This document shows, piece by piece, positions 8,426-16,904 of a stretch of DNA of 64,000 nt. Positions within the stretch are counted from its first letter, which is position 1. Each line of letters opens with the position of its first letter. The notes under the pieces were generated by a model, which was given only the letters and a program-made list of their open reading frames with translations, was not told where the DNA came from and did not search any database. Source of the DNA: Burkholderiales bacterium (GTDB lineage Bacteria; Pseudomonadota; Gammaproteobacteria; Burkholderiales; Burkholderiaceae_C); NCBI GenBank assembly GCA_026400275.1, contig JAPLPK010000067.1:17195-81194 (forward strand), read 5' to 3'. The translations under genes were made by a program, and so were the position numbers.

Positions 8426-8690
8426 CTACAGGCGTCCGGATAATGTATGCGGTGCGCCGAGGAGTAGGTCGATTTTCCTCGCTGAAATAAGGTGTTTCAC
8501 CAATGAAATTGGAGGTTTTGAATGCCTGTGCAGGTCGCCAGGTAACTAACTTTGGCGGCATTTTTTATTGTTGAATAAATCAAAGAAATTAATTTCTCTA
8601 GGAGTAACTACTTAGAAAATTTATTCAAATTGGTGTTTAAAGTAGCGGCGTTCCGATAAACCCTATACCCACCACTAGGAAATTTTCAAA

Positions 8691-9614
8691 ATGAAAAAGC
8701 TCTTTATCGCCGCCGCCGTCACCGCCTCTGTGTTGACCCCTTTTGCCGCGCATGCCCAGAAGATCGGCCTGGCCATGGCTAACCAGGAAACCTTCCTGGC
8801 CTACATGTCCGACGCCCTGCTGGCGCAGGCGAAAACCGTCGGGGCCAATGTGCAGATGGAGTCGGCGGAGAACGACGTGAGCAAGCAGCTCAACCAGATC
8901 CAGAACTTCATCACCCAGAAGGTAGAGGCCATCATCGTCAACCCGGTGGATACCGATGCCACCACCAAGATCACCAAGATGGTGACCGAGGCCGGCATCC
9001 CTCTGGTCTATGTGAACCGTAAGCCGGTGGACTTCGAGAAGCTGCCGAAGAACGTGGCCTTTGTGGCCTCGGACGAAAAAGTCTCGGGCACACTGCAAAC
9101 CCAGGAAGTCTGCCGCGTGATGAAGGGCAAGGGCAATATCGTGGTGCTGATGGGCGAGCTGTCCAACGAAGCTGCACGCACCCGCACCAAGGACATCGAG
9201 GAAGTGCTGGCCACGAAGGAATGCGCGGGCATCAAGATTCTGGACAAACGCGAAGGCACCTGGCTGCGCACCAAGGGCACGGACATCGTGTCGAACTGGA
9301 TCACCGCCGGACTGAAGTTTGACGCCATCATCGCCAACAACGACGAAATGGCGATCGGTGCGGTGCAGGCCCTGAAAGCCGCCAAGCGCTGGACCCCCGA
9401 CTTCATGGTGGCCGGTATCGACGCTACGCCCGATGCCCTGGCTTCGATGAAGGCCGGCGACCTGAAAGTCACCGTGTTCCAGAACGCCGCAGGCCAGGGC
9501 CGGGGCTCGCTTGAAGCCGCCATCAAGCTGATCAAGAAGCAGCCGGTGGACCGCTTTGTGAACATCCCGTTTGAGCTGGTTACGCCTGCCAACCTGGCCA
9601 AATACGCCAAGTAA
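8691..9614 (+). CDS. RbsB-like periplasmic sugar-binding protein (ABC substrate-binding)
   Basis: A 307-residue periplasmic binding protein. It has a signal peptide (MKKLFIAAAVTASVLTPFAAHA, cut after AHA). A Peripla_BP_4 fold follows, opening with KIGLAMANQETFLAYMSDALL, with IIVNPVDTDATTKI and a hinge-type ending FELVTPANLAKYAK. This is the family of ribose/inositol/xylose binding proteins. Its ABC ATPase and permease genes are not next to it; aldo/keto reductase and creatininase-like genes follow instead. The ligand is therefore unknown, but is probably a sugar or polyol. Expression is likely controlled by the LacI protein encoded at 11432-12487. Confidence 0.9.
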   Translation: MKKLFIAAAVTASVLTPFAAHAQKIGLAMANQETFLAYMSDALLAQAKTVGANVQMESAENDVSKQLNQIQNFITQKVEAIIVNPVDTDATTKITKMVTEAGIPLVYVNRKPVDFEKLPKNVAFVASDEKVSGTLQTQEVCRVMKGKGNIVVLMGELSNEAARTRTKDIEEVLATKECAGIKILDKREGTWLRTKGTDIVSNWITAGLKFDAIIANNDEMAIGAVQALKAAKRWTPDFMVAGIDATPDALASMKAGDLKVTVFQNAAGQGRGSLEAAIKLIKKQPVDRFVNIPFELVTPANLAKYAK

Positions 9615-9626
9615 AGCAGGGCCTGT

Positions 9627-10601
9627 ATGCGATACCGCGACTTTGGCCGCACCGGCTGGAAGGTGAGTGAGGTGGCCTTTGGGGCCTGGCAGATCGGTGG
9701 CGACTGGGGCGCGGTAGACGATATGCGCTCTATCGACACCTTGTTGTACGCCTTTGACAAAGGCATCAACTTCGTCGATACCGCCGAGCTGTACGGCAAA
9801 GGCCATAGCGAGGAGGTGATTGGCCGGGCGCTGCGGGCCTGGCAGGGCGACAAAATCTATGTTGCCACCAAGGTGCAACCCATCCAGTGGCCTAACGCAA
9901 ACGACGACCACCCGGCCATGCGCGGCCGCTACCCCGACTGGTATCTGCGCGACAGCGTCGAAAAGTCGCTGGAGCGCCTGGGCGTGGAGCGGCTGGACCT
10001 GCTGCAGCTGCACAGCTGGATGGGCGACGGCCTGTACGCGCTGGACTGGCTGGAGACCCTGAACCGCCTGCGCGCCGAGGGCAAGATCGACAAAATCGGC
10101 GTCTCCCTGCGCGACTTCCGGCCCGACGAGGGCATAGACCTGGCCCGTTTTGGCCTGGTGGACTCCATCCAGGTGGTCTACAACCTGTTCGAGCAGCGCC
10201 CGCGCCACGGCCTGTTTCCGGCAGGCGAGCAGACATCGACGGCGTTCATCGCCCGGGTGCCGCTGGATTCCGGCGCATTGGTAGGCCATTGGACGGCCGA
10301 CACCTACGCCCGCTGGGCCCCCGGCTCGGTGCCGCACACCATGTTCCGCGAGGGCCGGTTTGCCGAGACCTTGGAGCGGGTGAAGCGACTCAAAAAGTTG
10401 TGCGCCCCCTACTACCCCACGCTGGCCGAGGCGGCCATGCGCTACGTGCTGGATTCCCGGCAGGTGTCCACGCTCATCCCGGGCATGCAAACCCGTGCCG
10501 AGGTGGATATGAACCTGGTGTATTCCGATGGCCAGGCCTTCCCTGCCGAGCTGTTGGAAAAGCTGGGTGAACACCTTTGGATTCGGAACTACTACCAATG
10601 A
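9627..10601 (+). CDS. Aldo/keto reductase
   Basis: A 324-residue NADPH-dependent oxidoreductase. The catalytic tetrad of the family can be read: Asp and Tyr in FVDTAELYGKG (near residues 48-55), Lys in IYVATKVQP (near 81), and His in LDLLQLHSW (near 129). It starts 12 bases after the sugar-binding protein gene and overlaps the creatininase start by 4 bases (ATGA), so the three form one operon. Oxidising or reducing the imported sugar/polyol or its lactone is a reasonable role. Confidence 0.92.
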   Translation: MRYRDFGRTGWKVSEVAFGAWQIGGDWGAVDDMRSIDTLLYAFDKGINFVDTAELYGKGHSEEVIGRALRAWQGDKIYVATKVQPIQWPNANDDHPAMRGRYPDWYLRDSVEKSLERLGVERLDLLQLHSWMGDGLYALDWLETLNRLRAEGKIDKIGVSLRDFRPDEGIDLARFGLVDSIQVVYNLFEQRPRHGLFPAGEQTSTAFIARVPLDSGALVGHWTADTYARWAPGSVPHTMFREGRFAETLERVKRLKKLCAPYYPTLAEAAMRYVLDSRQVSTLIPGMQTRAEVDMNLVYSDGQAFPAELLEKLGEHLWIRNYYQ

Positions 10602-11320
10602 GCACCTTGCTACAAGCGCACCAACTGGAGCTGTTGCGGCCGCATGAAATCCGCGCCGAGCTGGCCCGCGCCTCCCGCGTCTACCTGCCGCTGGGCACCA
10701 TCGAATGGCACTGCGAGCATTTGCCGGTGGGGCTGGACGCGCTGACCGCCCACGGCGTGTGCCTGCGCGCCGCCCAGCGCAGCGGCGGCCTGGTCTACCC
10801 CACGCTGCACTACGGCACCGGCGGCGGCCACGGCATCTACCCGTGGACGGTGATGATGGAAACCGGCTCCGAGATCGTCGCCCAGCTGCGTAAAACCCTG
10901 GCCCGGCTGGAGGTGTTTGGCGTGGCCCAGGCGGTGCTGTTCACCGGGCACTTTGCCGACGAGCAGATCGCCATGGTGCGCCAGCTGGCCCAAGACTGGC
11001 AGGCCGAAGGCCACACGCTGCAGGTGCAGGCGCTGTCCATCAATATGCTGCCCCAGCCACCCATCGCCCCCGACCACGCCGGCCCGTTCGAGACCACGCT
11101 GCTGCACGCCCTGTGGCCAGAGCGGGTGGACATAGCCCAGCTGCCGCCCAAGCCCGTGCGCACCGGCAACATCGAAGAAGACGGCTGGGGCCCGCAGCGC
11201 CATGTGCAAGGCCACCCCCTGTGGGGCGTGGTGGGCCCGGACCCGCGCGACTTCGACCCGGCGCGTGGGCCAGAGCTGCTGGAGGCGGTGGTGGCCTGGC
11301 TGGTGGCGGAGGTGGCCTGA
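10598..11320 (+). CDS. Creatininase-family amidohydrolase/lactonase
   Basis: A 240-residue protein. The metal-binding signature of the creatininase family is seen in LGTIEWHCEHLPVGLDALTA near residues 30-46, with GTGGGHGIYPWTV and TGHFADEQ further on (the family usually has GNGGN here). The start MSTLLQAHQ at 10598 overlaps the aldo/keto reductase stop (ATGA). Family members hydrolyse cyclic amides or related rings. Placed after a sugar-binding protein and an aldo/keto reductase, opening a sugar lactone is possible, but this is inference. Confidence 0.87.
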   Translation: MSTLLQAHQLELLRPHEIRAELARASRVYLPLGTIEWHCEHLPVGLDALTAHGVCLRAAQRSGGLVYPTLHYGTGGGHGIYPWTVMMETGSEIVAQLRKTLARLEVFGVAQAVLFTGHFADEQIAMVRQLAQDWQAEGHTLQVQALSINMLPQPPIAPDHAGPFETTLLHALWPERVDIAQLPPKPVRTGNIEEDGWGPQRHVQGHPLWGVVGPDPRDFDPARGPELLEAVVAWLVAEVA

Positions 11321-11351
11321 ATTTGAATTTTCAGGCTATTTTTCAGGCATT

Positions 11352-11399
11352 AAATTGGCCGATAGCGCAGTAAACACGAGCGCCAGCAGCTATCAAAAA
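11352..11399 (-). repeat. Palindromic repeat family A, copy 2 (probable bidirectional terminator)
   Basis: On the reverse strand it reads TTTTTGATAGCTGCTGGCGCTCG...TGCGCTATCGGCC. It lies exactly between the convergent creatininase and LacI genes, has A/T runs on both sides, and no other terminator is seen there. Confidence 0.6.
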
Positions 11400-11431
11400 G
11401 AGAGTTAAATACGATAGCAAAGCCCGCTGGC

Positions 11432-12487
11432 TCACACGCTTTCGGGCAGGTGGATGTCCATCGGCACCAGCACCTGCCGTATGCCTGCTGTCGGTTGCAC
11501 CACCGCCTCGGCCATCTGGGCCACCAGTTCGCGGCAGAGCTGGGGCAGGGGGTGCGACAGCACGGCGGCGAAGTGCCGGTGGATCAGCCCGGCGCGTGTC
11601 ACGGGCGTGAGCTCGGTGCCTATGCCCACCAGCCGCTGGCCAGCTCGGTTGCGCTGGCGGCGCTGTTCCAGCGCTTTGAGCACGCCTTCAATGCCGCTGC
11701 CGCCCATGTAGAAACCCACCAGGTCGGGGTGGCTGTCCAGCAGCTCGTGGGTGCGTTCCTCGCCATAGGCATCGCTTTCCAGCGTGGAAATGGTCTCCAG
11801 CAGGTCAAAGTCGGGCGCGTGCTCGCGCATGTACGAGCGCAGGCTGATCTCGCTCAGCTCCTGGCACTGGAAGCGGTGGCTGCCCACAAAAATCGCCACC
11901 GGGCCGGGTGCGTGCGCCAGCTCCGAAATCAGCCAGGCCGCCGTGCGCCCCACCCGGCGGTTGTCCAGCCCGGCGTAGCCTGCGCGCAAGGGCGAGCTCA
12001 AATCAGAAATCAGCCCGAACACCGGCACCTGGCGCTGGTGCAAGGCCTCGATGGCGTTGTTGACCAGCGCGTGGTCGGCTGTGACCACCGCGATGGCATC
12101 CACCCGCTGGCCCAGGTCGGCCAGGTGCTCGGCCACACATTCGGGGGTTTGGTCCTTCAGGTACTCCACCACCGCGCGGCCGCGCAGCGTGGGGCAGTCT
12201 TGCGTGGCCTGGGTGAGCGCGGCGGCCAGGCCCCGGTAAAACACCGCGTTGGGCAGCTGCAGCAAAAACCCCAGCGTGAGGCGCGGGCGCACATCGCGCA
12301 GGCGCTCGGTGATGACACCCGCCGCGTAAAAGCCCAGGGCTTCGGCGGAGGCGCGGATGCGCTGGGCCGTGTCTTCGCGCACATTGCTGCGGCCATTCAG
12401 CACCCGGTCCACGGTGGAACGGCTGTGCCCGCAGTGGCGGGCCACGTCGTCCATGGTGGGGCGGCGGGAAGGATTTTTGCTTGACAT
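11432..12487 (-). CDS. LacI-family transcriptional regulator
   Basis: A 351-residue LacI protein. The N-terminal helix-turn-helix is clear (PTMDDVARHCGHSRSTVDRVLNGRSNVREDTAQRIRASAEALGF). The effector domain is of the RbsB/Peripla_BP type, like the sugar-binding protein encoded by the neighbouring operon. It is convergent with that operon and divergent from the desaturase. Paired TTGACA half-sites just upstream of its start suggest autoregulation, and a related half-site lies before the sugar-binding gene. The effector is probably the ligand or a product of that operon. Confidence 0.93.
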   Translation of the reverse strand: MSSKNPSRRPTMDDVARHCGHSRSTVDRVLNGRSNVREDTAQRIRASAEALGFYAAGVITERLRDVRPRLTLGFLLQLPNAVFYRGLAAALTQATQDCPTLRGRAVVEYLKDQTPECVAEHLADLGQRVDAIAVVTADHALVNNAIEALHQRQVPVFGLISDLSSPLRAGYAGLDNRRVGRTAAWLISELAHAPGPVAIFVGSHRFQCQELSEISLRSYMREHAPDFDLLETISTLESDAYGEERTHELLDSHPDLVGFYMGGSGIEGVLKALEQRRQRNRAGQRLVGIGTELTPVTRAGLIHRHFAAVLSHPLPQLCRELVAQMAEAVVQPTAGIRQVLVPMDIHLPESV

Positions 12488-12520
12488 GTTTGTGTCAAAA
12501 ATGGGTGTTGGTTTGACACA
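12481..12520. promoter_or_regulatory. Clustered TTGACA/TGTCAA half-sites, putative LacI-family operator
   Basis: TTGACA (12481-12486), TGTGTCAAA (12491-12499) and TTTGACACA (12512-12520) are packed in 40 bases over the LacI gene start. The last two form a perfect 9 bp inverted repeat with a 12-base spacer. The site lies between the divergent LacI and desaturase genes, so one site could control both. Confidence 0.6.
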
Positions 12521-12605
12521 TTATGGGGCAGAAACGGCGCCAGTAGTACCCAAAAAGAGTGTGGCCTCGTAGCATCCAGTCACGCCAAAACGGAGACAAA
12601 AAACC

Positions 12606-13655
12606 ATGCCAAAACCCACTTATTCCCGCTACGCCCTGCGGGACGACCAGGCCCCCACCGGCGACTTGCGCCGGGAGGAATTCGAGTCCGAAGTCAGCGC
12701 CCGCTGGTTTACGCCGCAAATCGACCGCAAGCTTTTGAAACAGCTCATGAAACGCTCTGACACAGAGTCGCTGTGGAACTACGGCCTGTGGATCGCACTG
12801 CTGGTGGCCAGCGGCGTGGCGGGCTTCTTTACCTGGGGCACCTGGTGGGCCGTGCCCTGCTTCCTGGTCTACGGCGTGCTGTATTCCACCAGCGACCACC
12901 GGGCGCATGAGTTGTCGCACGGCACGCCCTTCAAAACCCGCTGGCTGAACGAGGCGCTCTACCACCTCAACGCCTTCATGACCCTGCACGAGGGCCACTA
13001 CTGGCGCTGGAGCCACACGCGCCACCACACGCACACCATCATCGTGGGCAAGGACCCGGAAATCGCTTTTCCGCGCCCGGCCAACCGGCTGTATGCGCTG
13101 CTGGATTTCTTCTTCTTGAAGTCCGGCGTGCTGCTGCTGCGCGACATTGCCTTGCAGTCGGTAGGCCGCATCAGCCCGGACGGCGAGCATTTCATCCCGA
13201 GCAGTGAGCGCAGCAAGGTCATCCGCTCGGCGCGCATCTTCATGCTGGTGTTTGCCGCCGTGATCGCCGCCTGCATTTACAGCCAGAGCATCCTGCCGGC
13301 GATGTATGTCGTGTTGCCGCGCTTTTACGGCGGCTTCTTTGCCCAGTTTTTCAACGCCACCCAGCACACCGGCCTGGCCGAAGACGTGTACGACCACCGG
13401 CTGAACACCCGCACCTTTGTGACGAACCCGGTGTTCCAGTGGCTGTACTGCAATATGAACTTCCACATCGAGCACCACAGCCTGCCCATGGTGCCCTGGC
13501 ACCAGCTGCCCAAGCTGCACGCGGCCATCAAGACCCAGTGCCCGCCGGTCTACCCCAGCGTGTGGGCCGCCTGGGCCGAGATCCTGCCCGCCTTGCAGCG
13601 CCAGGCCCATGACGCCAGCTTCCAGGTCACCCGGCCTGTACCCGGAGCCGTGTAA
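12606..13655 (+). CDS. Fatty acid desaturase family protein
   Basis: A 349-residue integral membrane di-iron protein. The three His boxes of membrane desaturases/hydroxylases are present: HRAHELSH, HTRHHTH and NFHIEHHS, with hydrophobic segments between them. It is divergent from the LacI gene. The substrate could be a fatty acid or another lipid or alkyl group. Its stop codon overlaps the start of an IS3-type transposase orfA (TAATG), so the native 3' end may have been changed by the insertion. The link to the sugar operon is unclear. Confidence 0.88.
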   Translation: MPKPTYSRYALRDDQAPTGDLRREEFESEVSARWFTPQIDRKLLKQLMKRSDTESLWNYGLWIALLVASGVAGFFTWGTWWAVPCFLVYGVLYSTSDHRAHELSHGTPFKTRWLNEALYHLNAFMTLHEGHYWRWSHTRHHTHTIIVGKDPEIAFPRPANRLYALLDFFFLKSGVLLLRDIALQSVGRISPDGEHFIPSSERSKVIRSARIFMLVFAAVIAACIYSQSILPAMYVVLPRFYGGFFAQFFNATQHTGLAEDVYDHRLNTRTFVTNPVFQWLYCNMNFHIEHHSLPMVPWHQLPKLHAAIKTQCPPVYPSVWAAWAEILPALQRQAHDASFQVTRPVPGAV

Positions 13656-14088
13656 TGGCCACGCCCGGGCCCCAGAAAGTGCACCGCTACGGCGCTGAAT
13701 TTAAGCTGCAGGCGGTGCAGATGAGCCAGCAAAGCGGTGTGCGCATCAAGGACGTGGCGGCCACGTTAGGTATTCACCCGTTTATGCTGTCCAAATGGCG
13801 CAAGCAGGTGCGCGACGGCGAGCTGGTCGGCCCGCCTGCTGCCGTGGATGCGAATACGGTGGTGGAGCTGCAGCGCCTGTGCGCCGTGGAGCAGCAGTTC
13901 AAACGCCTGCAACAGGAGCATGAACTGCTAAAAAAAGCCATCCGGTTTGCTTTCGATCCAAAGCCGAAGTTTTCCGTTTTATCGGGGCAAACCGGGACAC
14001 CTATTCCGTGCAACTGATGTGCCAGTACTACCAGGTGACACGGGCAGGCTATTACGCCTGGTGTAAGCGGGGGGCTGCGGAAGCCTAG
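13655..14088 (+). pseudogene. Truncated IS3-family element: orfA plus 5' part of orfB
   Basis: OrfA (13655-14017, 120 aa) has the helix-turn-helix of IS3-type transposases (AEFKLQAVQMSQQSGVRIKDVAATLGIHPFMLSKWRKQV) and a leucine-rich coiled coil (VELQRLCAVEQQFKRLQQEHELLKKAI). Seven A's at 13930-13936 (CTA AAA AAA G) form the typical -1 slippery site. The -1 frame then reads into an orfB start (FRFIGANRDTYSVQLMCQYYQVTRAGYYAWCKRG) that stops at 14086-14088, so the whole DDE catalytic domain is missing. No left terminal inverted repeat is possible because orfA begins on the desaturase stop codon. The fragment ends exactly over the stop of the convergent thioredoxin gene. Confidence 0.85.
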
Positions 14089-15044
14089 TTCAGCATCATG
14101 CTGAGGCGACGACGGTAGGTGGATACCAGTTGGGCCTGGGGGTCTTGCTCGGTGACGGACTTGCCCGAGATCTCGATGCCACCGGCGCTCTTGGTGCCCG
14201 CATCGGCGCTGGCCTTGGGCTTGGGCGGGGTCAGCAGCTCCAGGATGGCGACGAAGAGCTTGCGGGGGGCTTCGTCGTTCCATTTCTTGTCGCGCATGAT
14301 GATCTCCAGCAGCTCGTCCATGGCAGCGGTCCAGTCGCCCAGGGCCATCAGGACCTGGGACTTGGCGAAGCGGGCATCAAAGTCGCGTTTGTTGGCGGTG
14401 ATTTGGGCGTCAAAACCGGCTATGCCGCTTGCCTGTGCTGCGTCACTAGCTGCGAAATTGAGAGCGGCTATCCATTGCGCCAAGGCTTCAAAGCGCAGCT
14501 GCAGCGGTATGTATTTCAGCGTGGGCTGCAGTGCGGCCTCGGCTTCTTCCAGGTTGCCGGTTTCAACCAGCAGGCGCACGTAGTCATAGCGGGCGTCGTC
14601 GTTGGCCGGGTCAAGGGCCAGGGCTTCATGTAACTTGTGCAGGGCGGCGTCGGTGTCGCCGGATTCGAGCAGGGCCTGGGCTTGCTCCGCTTCCGTGGGT
14701 TCGGCGTCCAGCGGCTCGCCTTCGGGCACGTGTTTGTCCAGGAATTCCTTGAGCTGGCCTTCGGGAATTGCGCCCTGGAAGCCGTCCACCGGCTGGCCGT
14801 TGATCACCAGGATGCAGGTTGGGATGCTGCGGATGCCAAAGGCGGCGGCCAGTTGTTGCTCTTGGTCGGAGTCGATCTTGGCCAGCTTGAAGCGACCGCC
14901 GTATTCAGCTTCGACCTTTTCCAGTAGCGGGCCGATGACCTTGCAGGGGCCGCACCAGGGCGCCCAAAAGTCCACCAGTACCGGCGTGGTCATGGAGGCG
15001 GCAATGACCTCGGTTTCAAAGTTTTCGACGGTAACGTTGATCAT
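14085..15044 (-). CDS. Thioredoxin-TPR protein (CnoX/YbbN-like chaperedoxin)
   Basis: A 319-residue protein with an N-terminal thioredoxin domain (residues 1-108; active site DFWAPWCGPCKV) and a C-terminal TPR region (about 120-275) ending in a tail with TYRRRLSMML. This is the architecture of CnoX/YbbN, which protects proteins against oxidative unfolding and passes them to GroEL or DnaK. E. coli CnoX has lost the first Cys, but here the full WCGPC is kept, so it should be redox-active. An Ala-rich stretch (NFAASDAAQASGIAGF) coincides with a degenerate family A repeat. It is divergent from purE. Confidence 0.93.
   Translation of the reverse strand: MINVTVENFETEVIAASMTTPVLVDFWAPWCGPCKVIGPLLEKVEAEYGGRFKLAKIDSDQEQQLAAAFGIRSIPTCILVINGQPVDGFQGAIPEGQLKEFLDKHVPEGEPLDAEPTEAEQAQALLESGDTDAALHKLHEALALDPANDDARYDYVRLLVETGNLEEAEAALQPTLKYIPLQLRFEALAQWIAALNFAASDAAQASGIAGFDAQITANKRDFDARFAKSQVLMALGDWTAAMDELLEIIMRDKKWNDEAPRKLFVAILELLTPPKPKASADAGTKSAGGIEISGKSVTEQDPQAQLVSTYRRRLSMMLN
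14411..14460 (-). repeat. Degenerate family A repeat inside the thioredoxin-TPR gene
   Basis: The reverse strand reads AATTTCGCAGCTAGTGACGCAG...GCAAGCGGCATAGCCGGTTTTG. It shares the ATTTCGCAGCT opening with the purK copy and the GCC...GGTTTTG end with the intergenic copies. It is in frame and encodes an Ala/Ser-rich linker between TPR units. Confidence 0.4.
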
Positions 15045-15175
15045 TTGTGGGGGTGCTCGAAGGCAAAAAGTAAAATTAAGGGCTAATCAACACGGCAACA
15101 ACCCACCACCCAACATCCAGTCAGAACGCATCCCGTCCAGAAACACCGCAGAACTGGCTCAGCCAGGCTGCAGGT

Positions 15176-15238
15176 GTTGCCCCCTGCAAGGGGGGTGGCG
15201 GAAAGTGCAAAGCACTGGAGCCTGGGGGTGTGTAACAA
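15176..15238 (-). repeat. GC-rich dispersed element, copy 2
   Basis: Between the divergent thioredoxin and purE genes. The reverse strand reads CACACCCCCAGGCTCC...TTTCCGCCACCCCCCTTGCAGGGGGC, closely matching copy 3 at 47868-47945. It ends directly against the purE start region. Confidence 0.7.
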
Positions 15239-15241
15239 CTT

Positions 15242-15745
15242 ATGAACTCTATTCAAATTGGTGTGGTGATGGGGTCCAGCTCCGACTGGGACACCATGCA
15301 GCACGCGGTGCAGATTCTCCAACAGTTTGGTATCACCTTCGAGGCGAAAGTGGTTTCCGCCCACCGCATGCCCGATGATATGTTTGCTTACGCCGAGGCC
15401 GCCGCTGGCCGGGGCATGAAAGCCATCATCGCAGGCGCCGGCGGCGCCGCCCACTTGCCCGGCATGCTGGCCGCCAAGACCACGGTGCCGGTGCTGGGTG
15501 TGCCGGTGGCCAGCCGCCATCTGCAGGGCGTGGATTCGCTGCACAGCATCGTGCAGATGCCCAAGGGCATCCCCGTGGCTACGTTCGCTATTGGCACGGC
15601 CGGTGCAGCCAACGCGGCGCTGTTCGCCGTAGCCCTGTTGGCTAACGAGAACCCCGCGCTGCGCACCCAGCTGGAGGCCTTCCGTGCCGCCCAGACCGAA
15701 GTGGCGCGCAATATGACCCTGCCACCCGCGCCCCACGCCCTATGA
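15242..15745 (+). CDS. purE: 5-(carboxyamino)imidazole ribonucleotide mutase PurE
   Basis: A 167-residue class I PurE. The expected motifs are all present: [10 protein letters not shown] (phosphate binding), SAHRMPD with the catalytic His, and [14 protein letters not shown]. It converts N5-CAIR to CAIR in purine synthesis, in the cytoplasm. Its last 4 bases overlap the purK start (ATGA), so PurE and PurK are translated together. The start is preceded by the GC-rich repeat, which replaces any recognisable strong ribosome site. Confidence 0.98.
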   Translation: MNSIQIGVVMGSSSDWDTMQHAVQILQQFGITFEAKVVSAHRMPDDMFAYAEAAAGRGMKAIIAGAGGAAHLPGMLAAKTTVPVLGVPVASRHLQGVDSLHSIVQMPKGIPVATFAIGTAGAANAALFAVALLANENPALRTQLEAFRAAQTEVARNMTLPPAPHAL

Positions 15746-16902
15746 GCCAGGTCTTACTACCCGGTGCCACGCTGGGCGTGATGGGCGGCGGCCAGCTGGG
15801 CCGCATGTTCATCCACGCGGCCCAACGCATGGGTTATTTCACCGCCGTGCTGGACCCCGATGCCAACAGCCCCGCTGGCCGCGTGAGCCACCACCACATC
15901 GCCACCGACTACATGGACGCCCCCGGCCTGGGCCAGTTGGCCGAGACCTGCGACGCCATCACCACCGAGTTCGAGAACGTGCCGGCGCCGGCCCTGGCCC
16001 GCCTGGCGGTGTACACCACCGTGTCGCCCGCAGCCGCGTCCGTCGCCATTGCCCAGGACCGTGCGCAGGAGAAAGCCCACTTTGTGGCCTGCGGCGTGCC
16101 CTGCGCACCCTATGCGGTGATTGAAACTGCGGCGCAACTGGCCGCCGTGACAGACGACCTGCTGCCCGGCATATTGAAGACCGCCCGCATGGGCTACGAC
16201 GGCAAAGGCCAGGTCCGCGTGGCGACCTATGCCGAGTTGGCCCAGGCCTGGCTGGACCTGAAGGGCGTGCCCTGCGTGCTGGAGAAGATGCTGCCGCTGG
16301 CCGCCGAGTGCTCGGTCATCGTCGCGCGTGGTGCCGACGGCCAGATGGTCCACCTGCCGGTGCAGCGCAATCTGCACCGTGACGGCATTCTGGCCGTCAC
16401 CGAGGTTTATGAGGGAAATATGCCTGCAGCGCAGGAAGAACATGCGCTGGCAGCTGCGAAATCAATAGCAAACGAGCTGAATTACGTGGGCGTGCTGTGC
16501 GTGGAGTTCTTCGTGCTGGACGACGGCAGCCTGGTGGTCAACGAGATCGCGCCGCGCCCGCACAACAGCGGCCACGCCAGCATGGACTGCTGCGATGTGT
16601 CGCAGTTCGAGCTCCAAGTGCGCACGCTTGCCGGCCTGCCCCTGGTGCAGCCGCGCCAGCACAGCCCGGCGCTGATGCTGAACCTGCTGGGCGACCTGTG
16701 GTTTGTGCGCTCTGAAAGAGCTGCCACGCCGCCTTGGGCCGACGTGCTGGCCCTGCCCGGTGCACATCTGCACCTGTACGGCAAGTCTGGCGCCAAGCCC
16801 GGCCGCAAGATGGGCCACCTGACGATTACCGGCGCTTCGGTGGAGGCTGTGCGCGCCACCGCCTTGCAGGCAGCGGCGCTGCTGGGCATAGAGGCATTTT
16901 GA
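15742..16902 (+). CDS. purK: 5-(carboxyamino)imidazole ribonucleotide synthase PurK
   Basis: A 386-residue ATP-grasp enzyme that carboxylates AIR to N5-CAIR using ATP and bicarbonate, feeding PurE. It opens with the dinucleotide-like loop [23 protein letters not shown] forms part of the ATP site, and [13 protein letters not shown] is the family signature. It overlaps purE by 4 bases and is followed after 2 bases by tsaC. A family A repeat in reverse orientation underlies residues about 225-243 ([18 protein letters not shown]) without disturbing the frame. Confidence 0.97.
   Translation: MSQVLLPGATLGVMGGGQLGRMFIHAAQRMGYFTAVLDPDANSPAGRVSHHHIATDYMDAPGLGQLAETCDAITTEFENVPAPALARLAVYTTVSPAAASVAIAQDRAQEKAHFVACGVPCAPYAVIETAAQLAAVTDDLLPGILKTARMGYDGKGQVRVATYAELAQAWLDLKGVPCVLEKMLPLAAECSVIVARGADGQMVHLPVQRNLHRDGILAVTEVYEGNMPAAQEEHALAAAKSIANELNYVGVLCVEFFVLDDGSLVVNEIAPRPHNSGHASMDCCDVSQFELQVRTLAGLPLVQPRQHSPALMLNLLGDLWFVRSERAATPPWADVLALPGAHLHLYGKSGAKPGRKMGHLTITGASVEAVRATALQAAALLGIEAF
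16414..16468 (-). repeat. Family A palindromic repeat inside purK
   Basis: The reverse strand reads TTGATTTCGCAGCTGCCAGCGCATG...CCTGCGCTGCAGGCA, with the two arms CTGCAGCGCA and TGCGCTGGCAG able to pair. It is in frame within the ATP-grasp domain. The surrounding motifs remain intact and the local length looks normal. Confidence 0.55.
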
Positions 16903-16904
16903 GC

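Noticed and set aside
8502-8573. Possible 23-residue small ORF (MKLEVLNACAGRQVTNFGGIFYC) in the AT-rich leader
   Set aside because: It has only a weak AAGG ribosome site and no similarity to a known leader peptide, so I could not support it as a gene without expression or conservation data.
8637-10598. 653-aa minus-strand ORF opposite the sugar-binding protein and aldo/keto reductase
   Set aside because: Antisense shadow with His/Gln/Val-rich composition and no motif. The plus-strand genes have complete family signatures.
16734-16904. Upstream extension of the tsaC reading frame
   Set aside because: It overlaps purK in another frame and lacks family similarity; the ATG at 16905 gives the normal Sua5 N-terminus.
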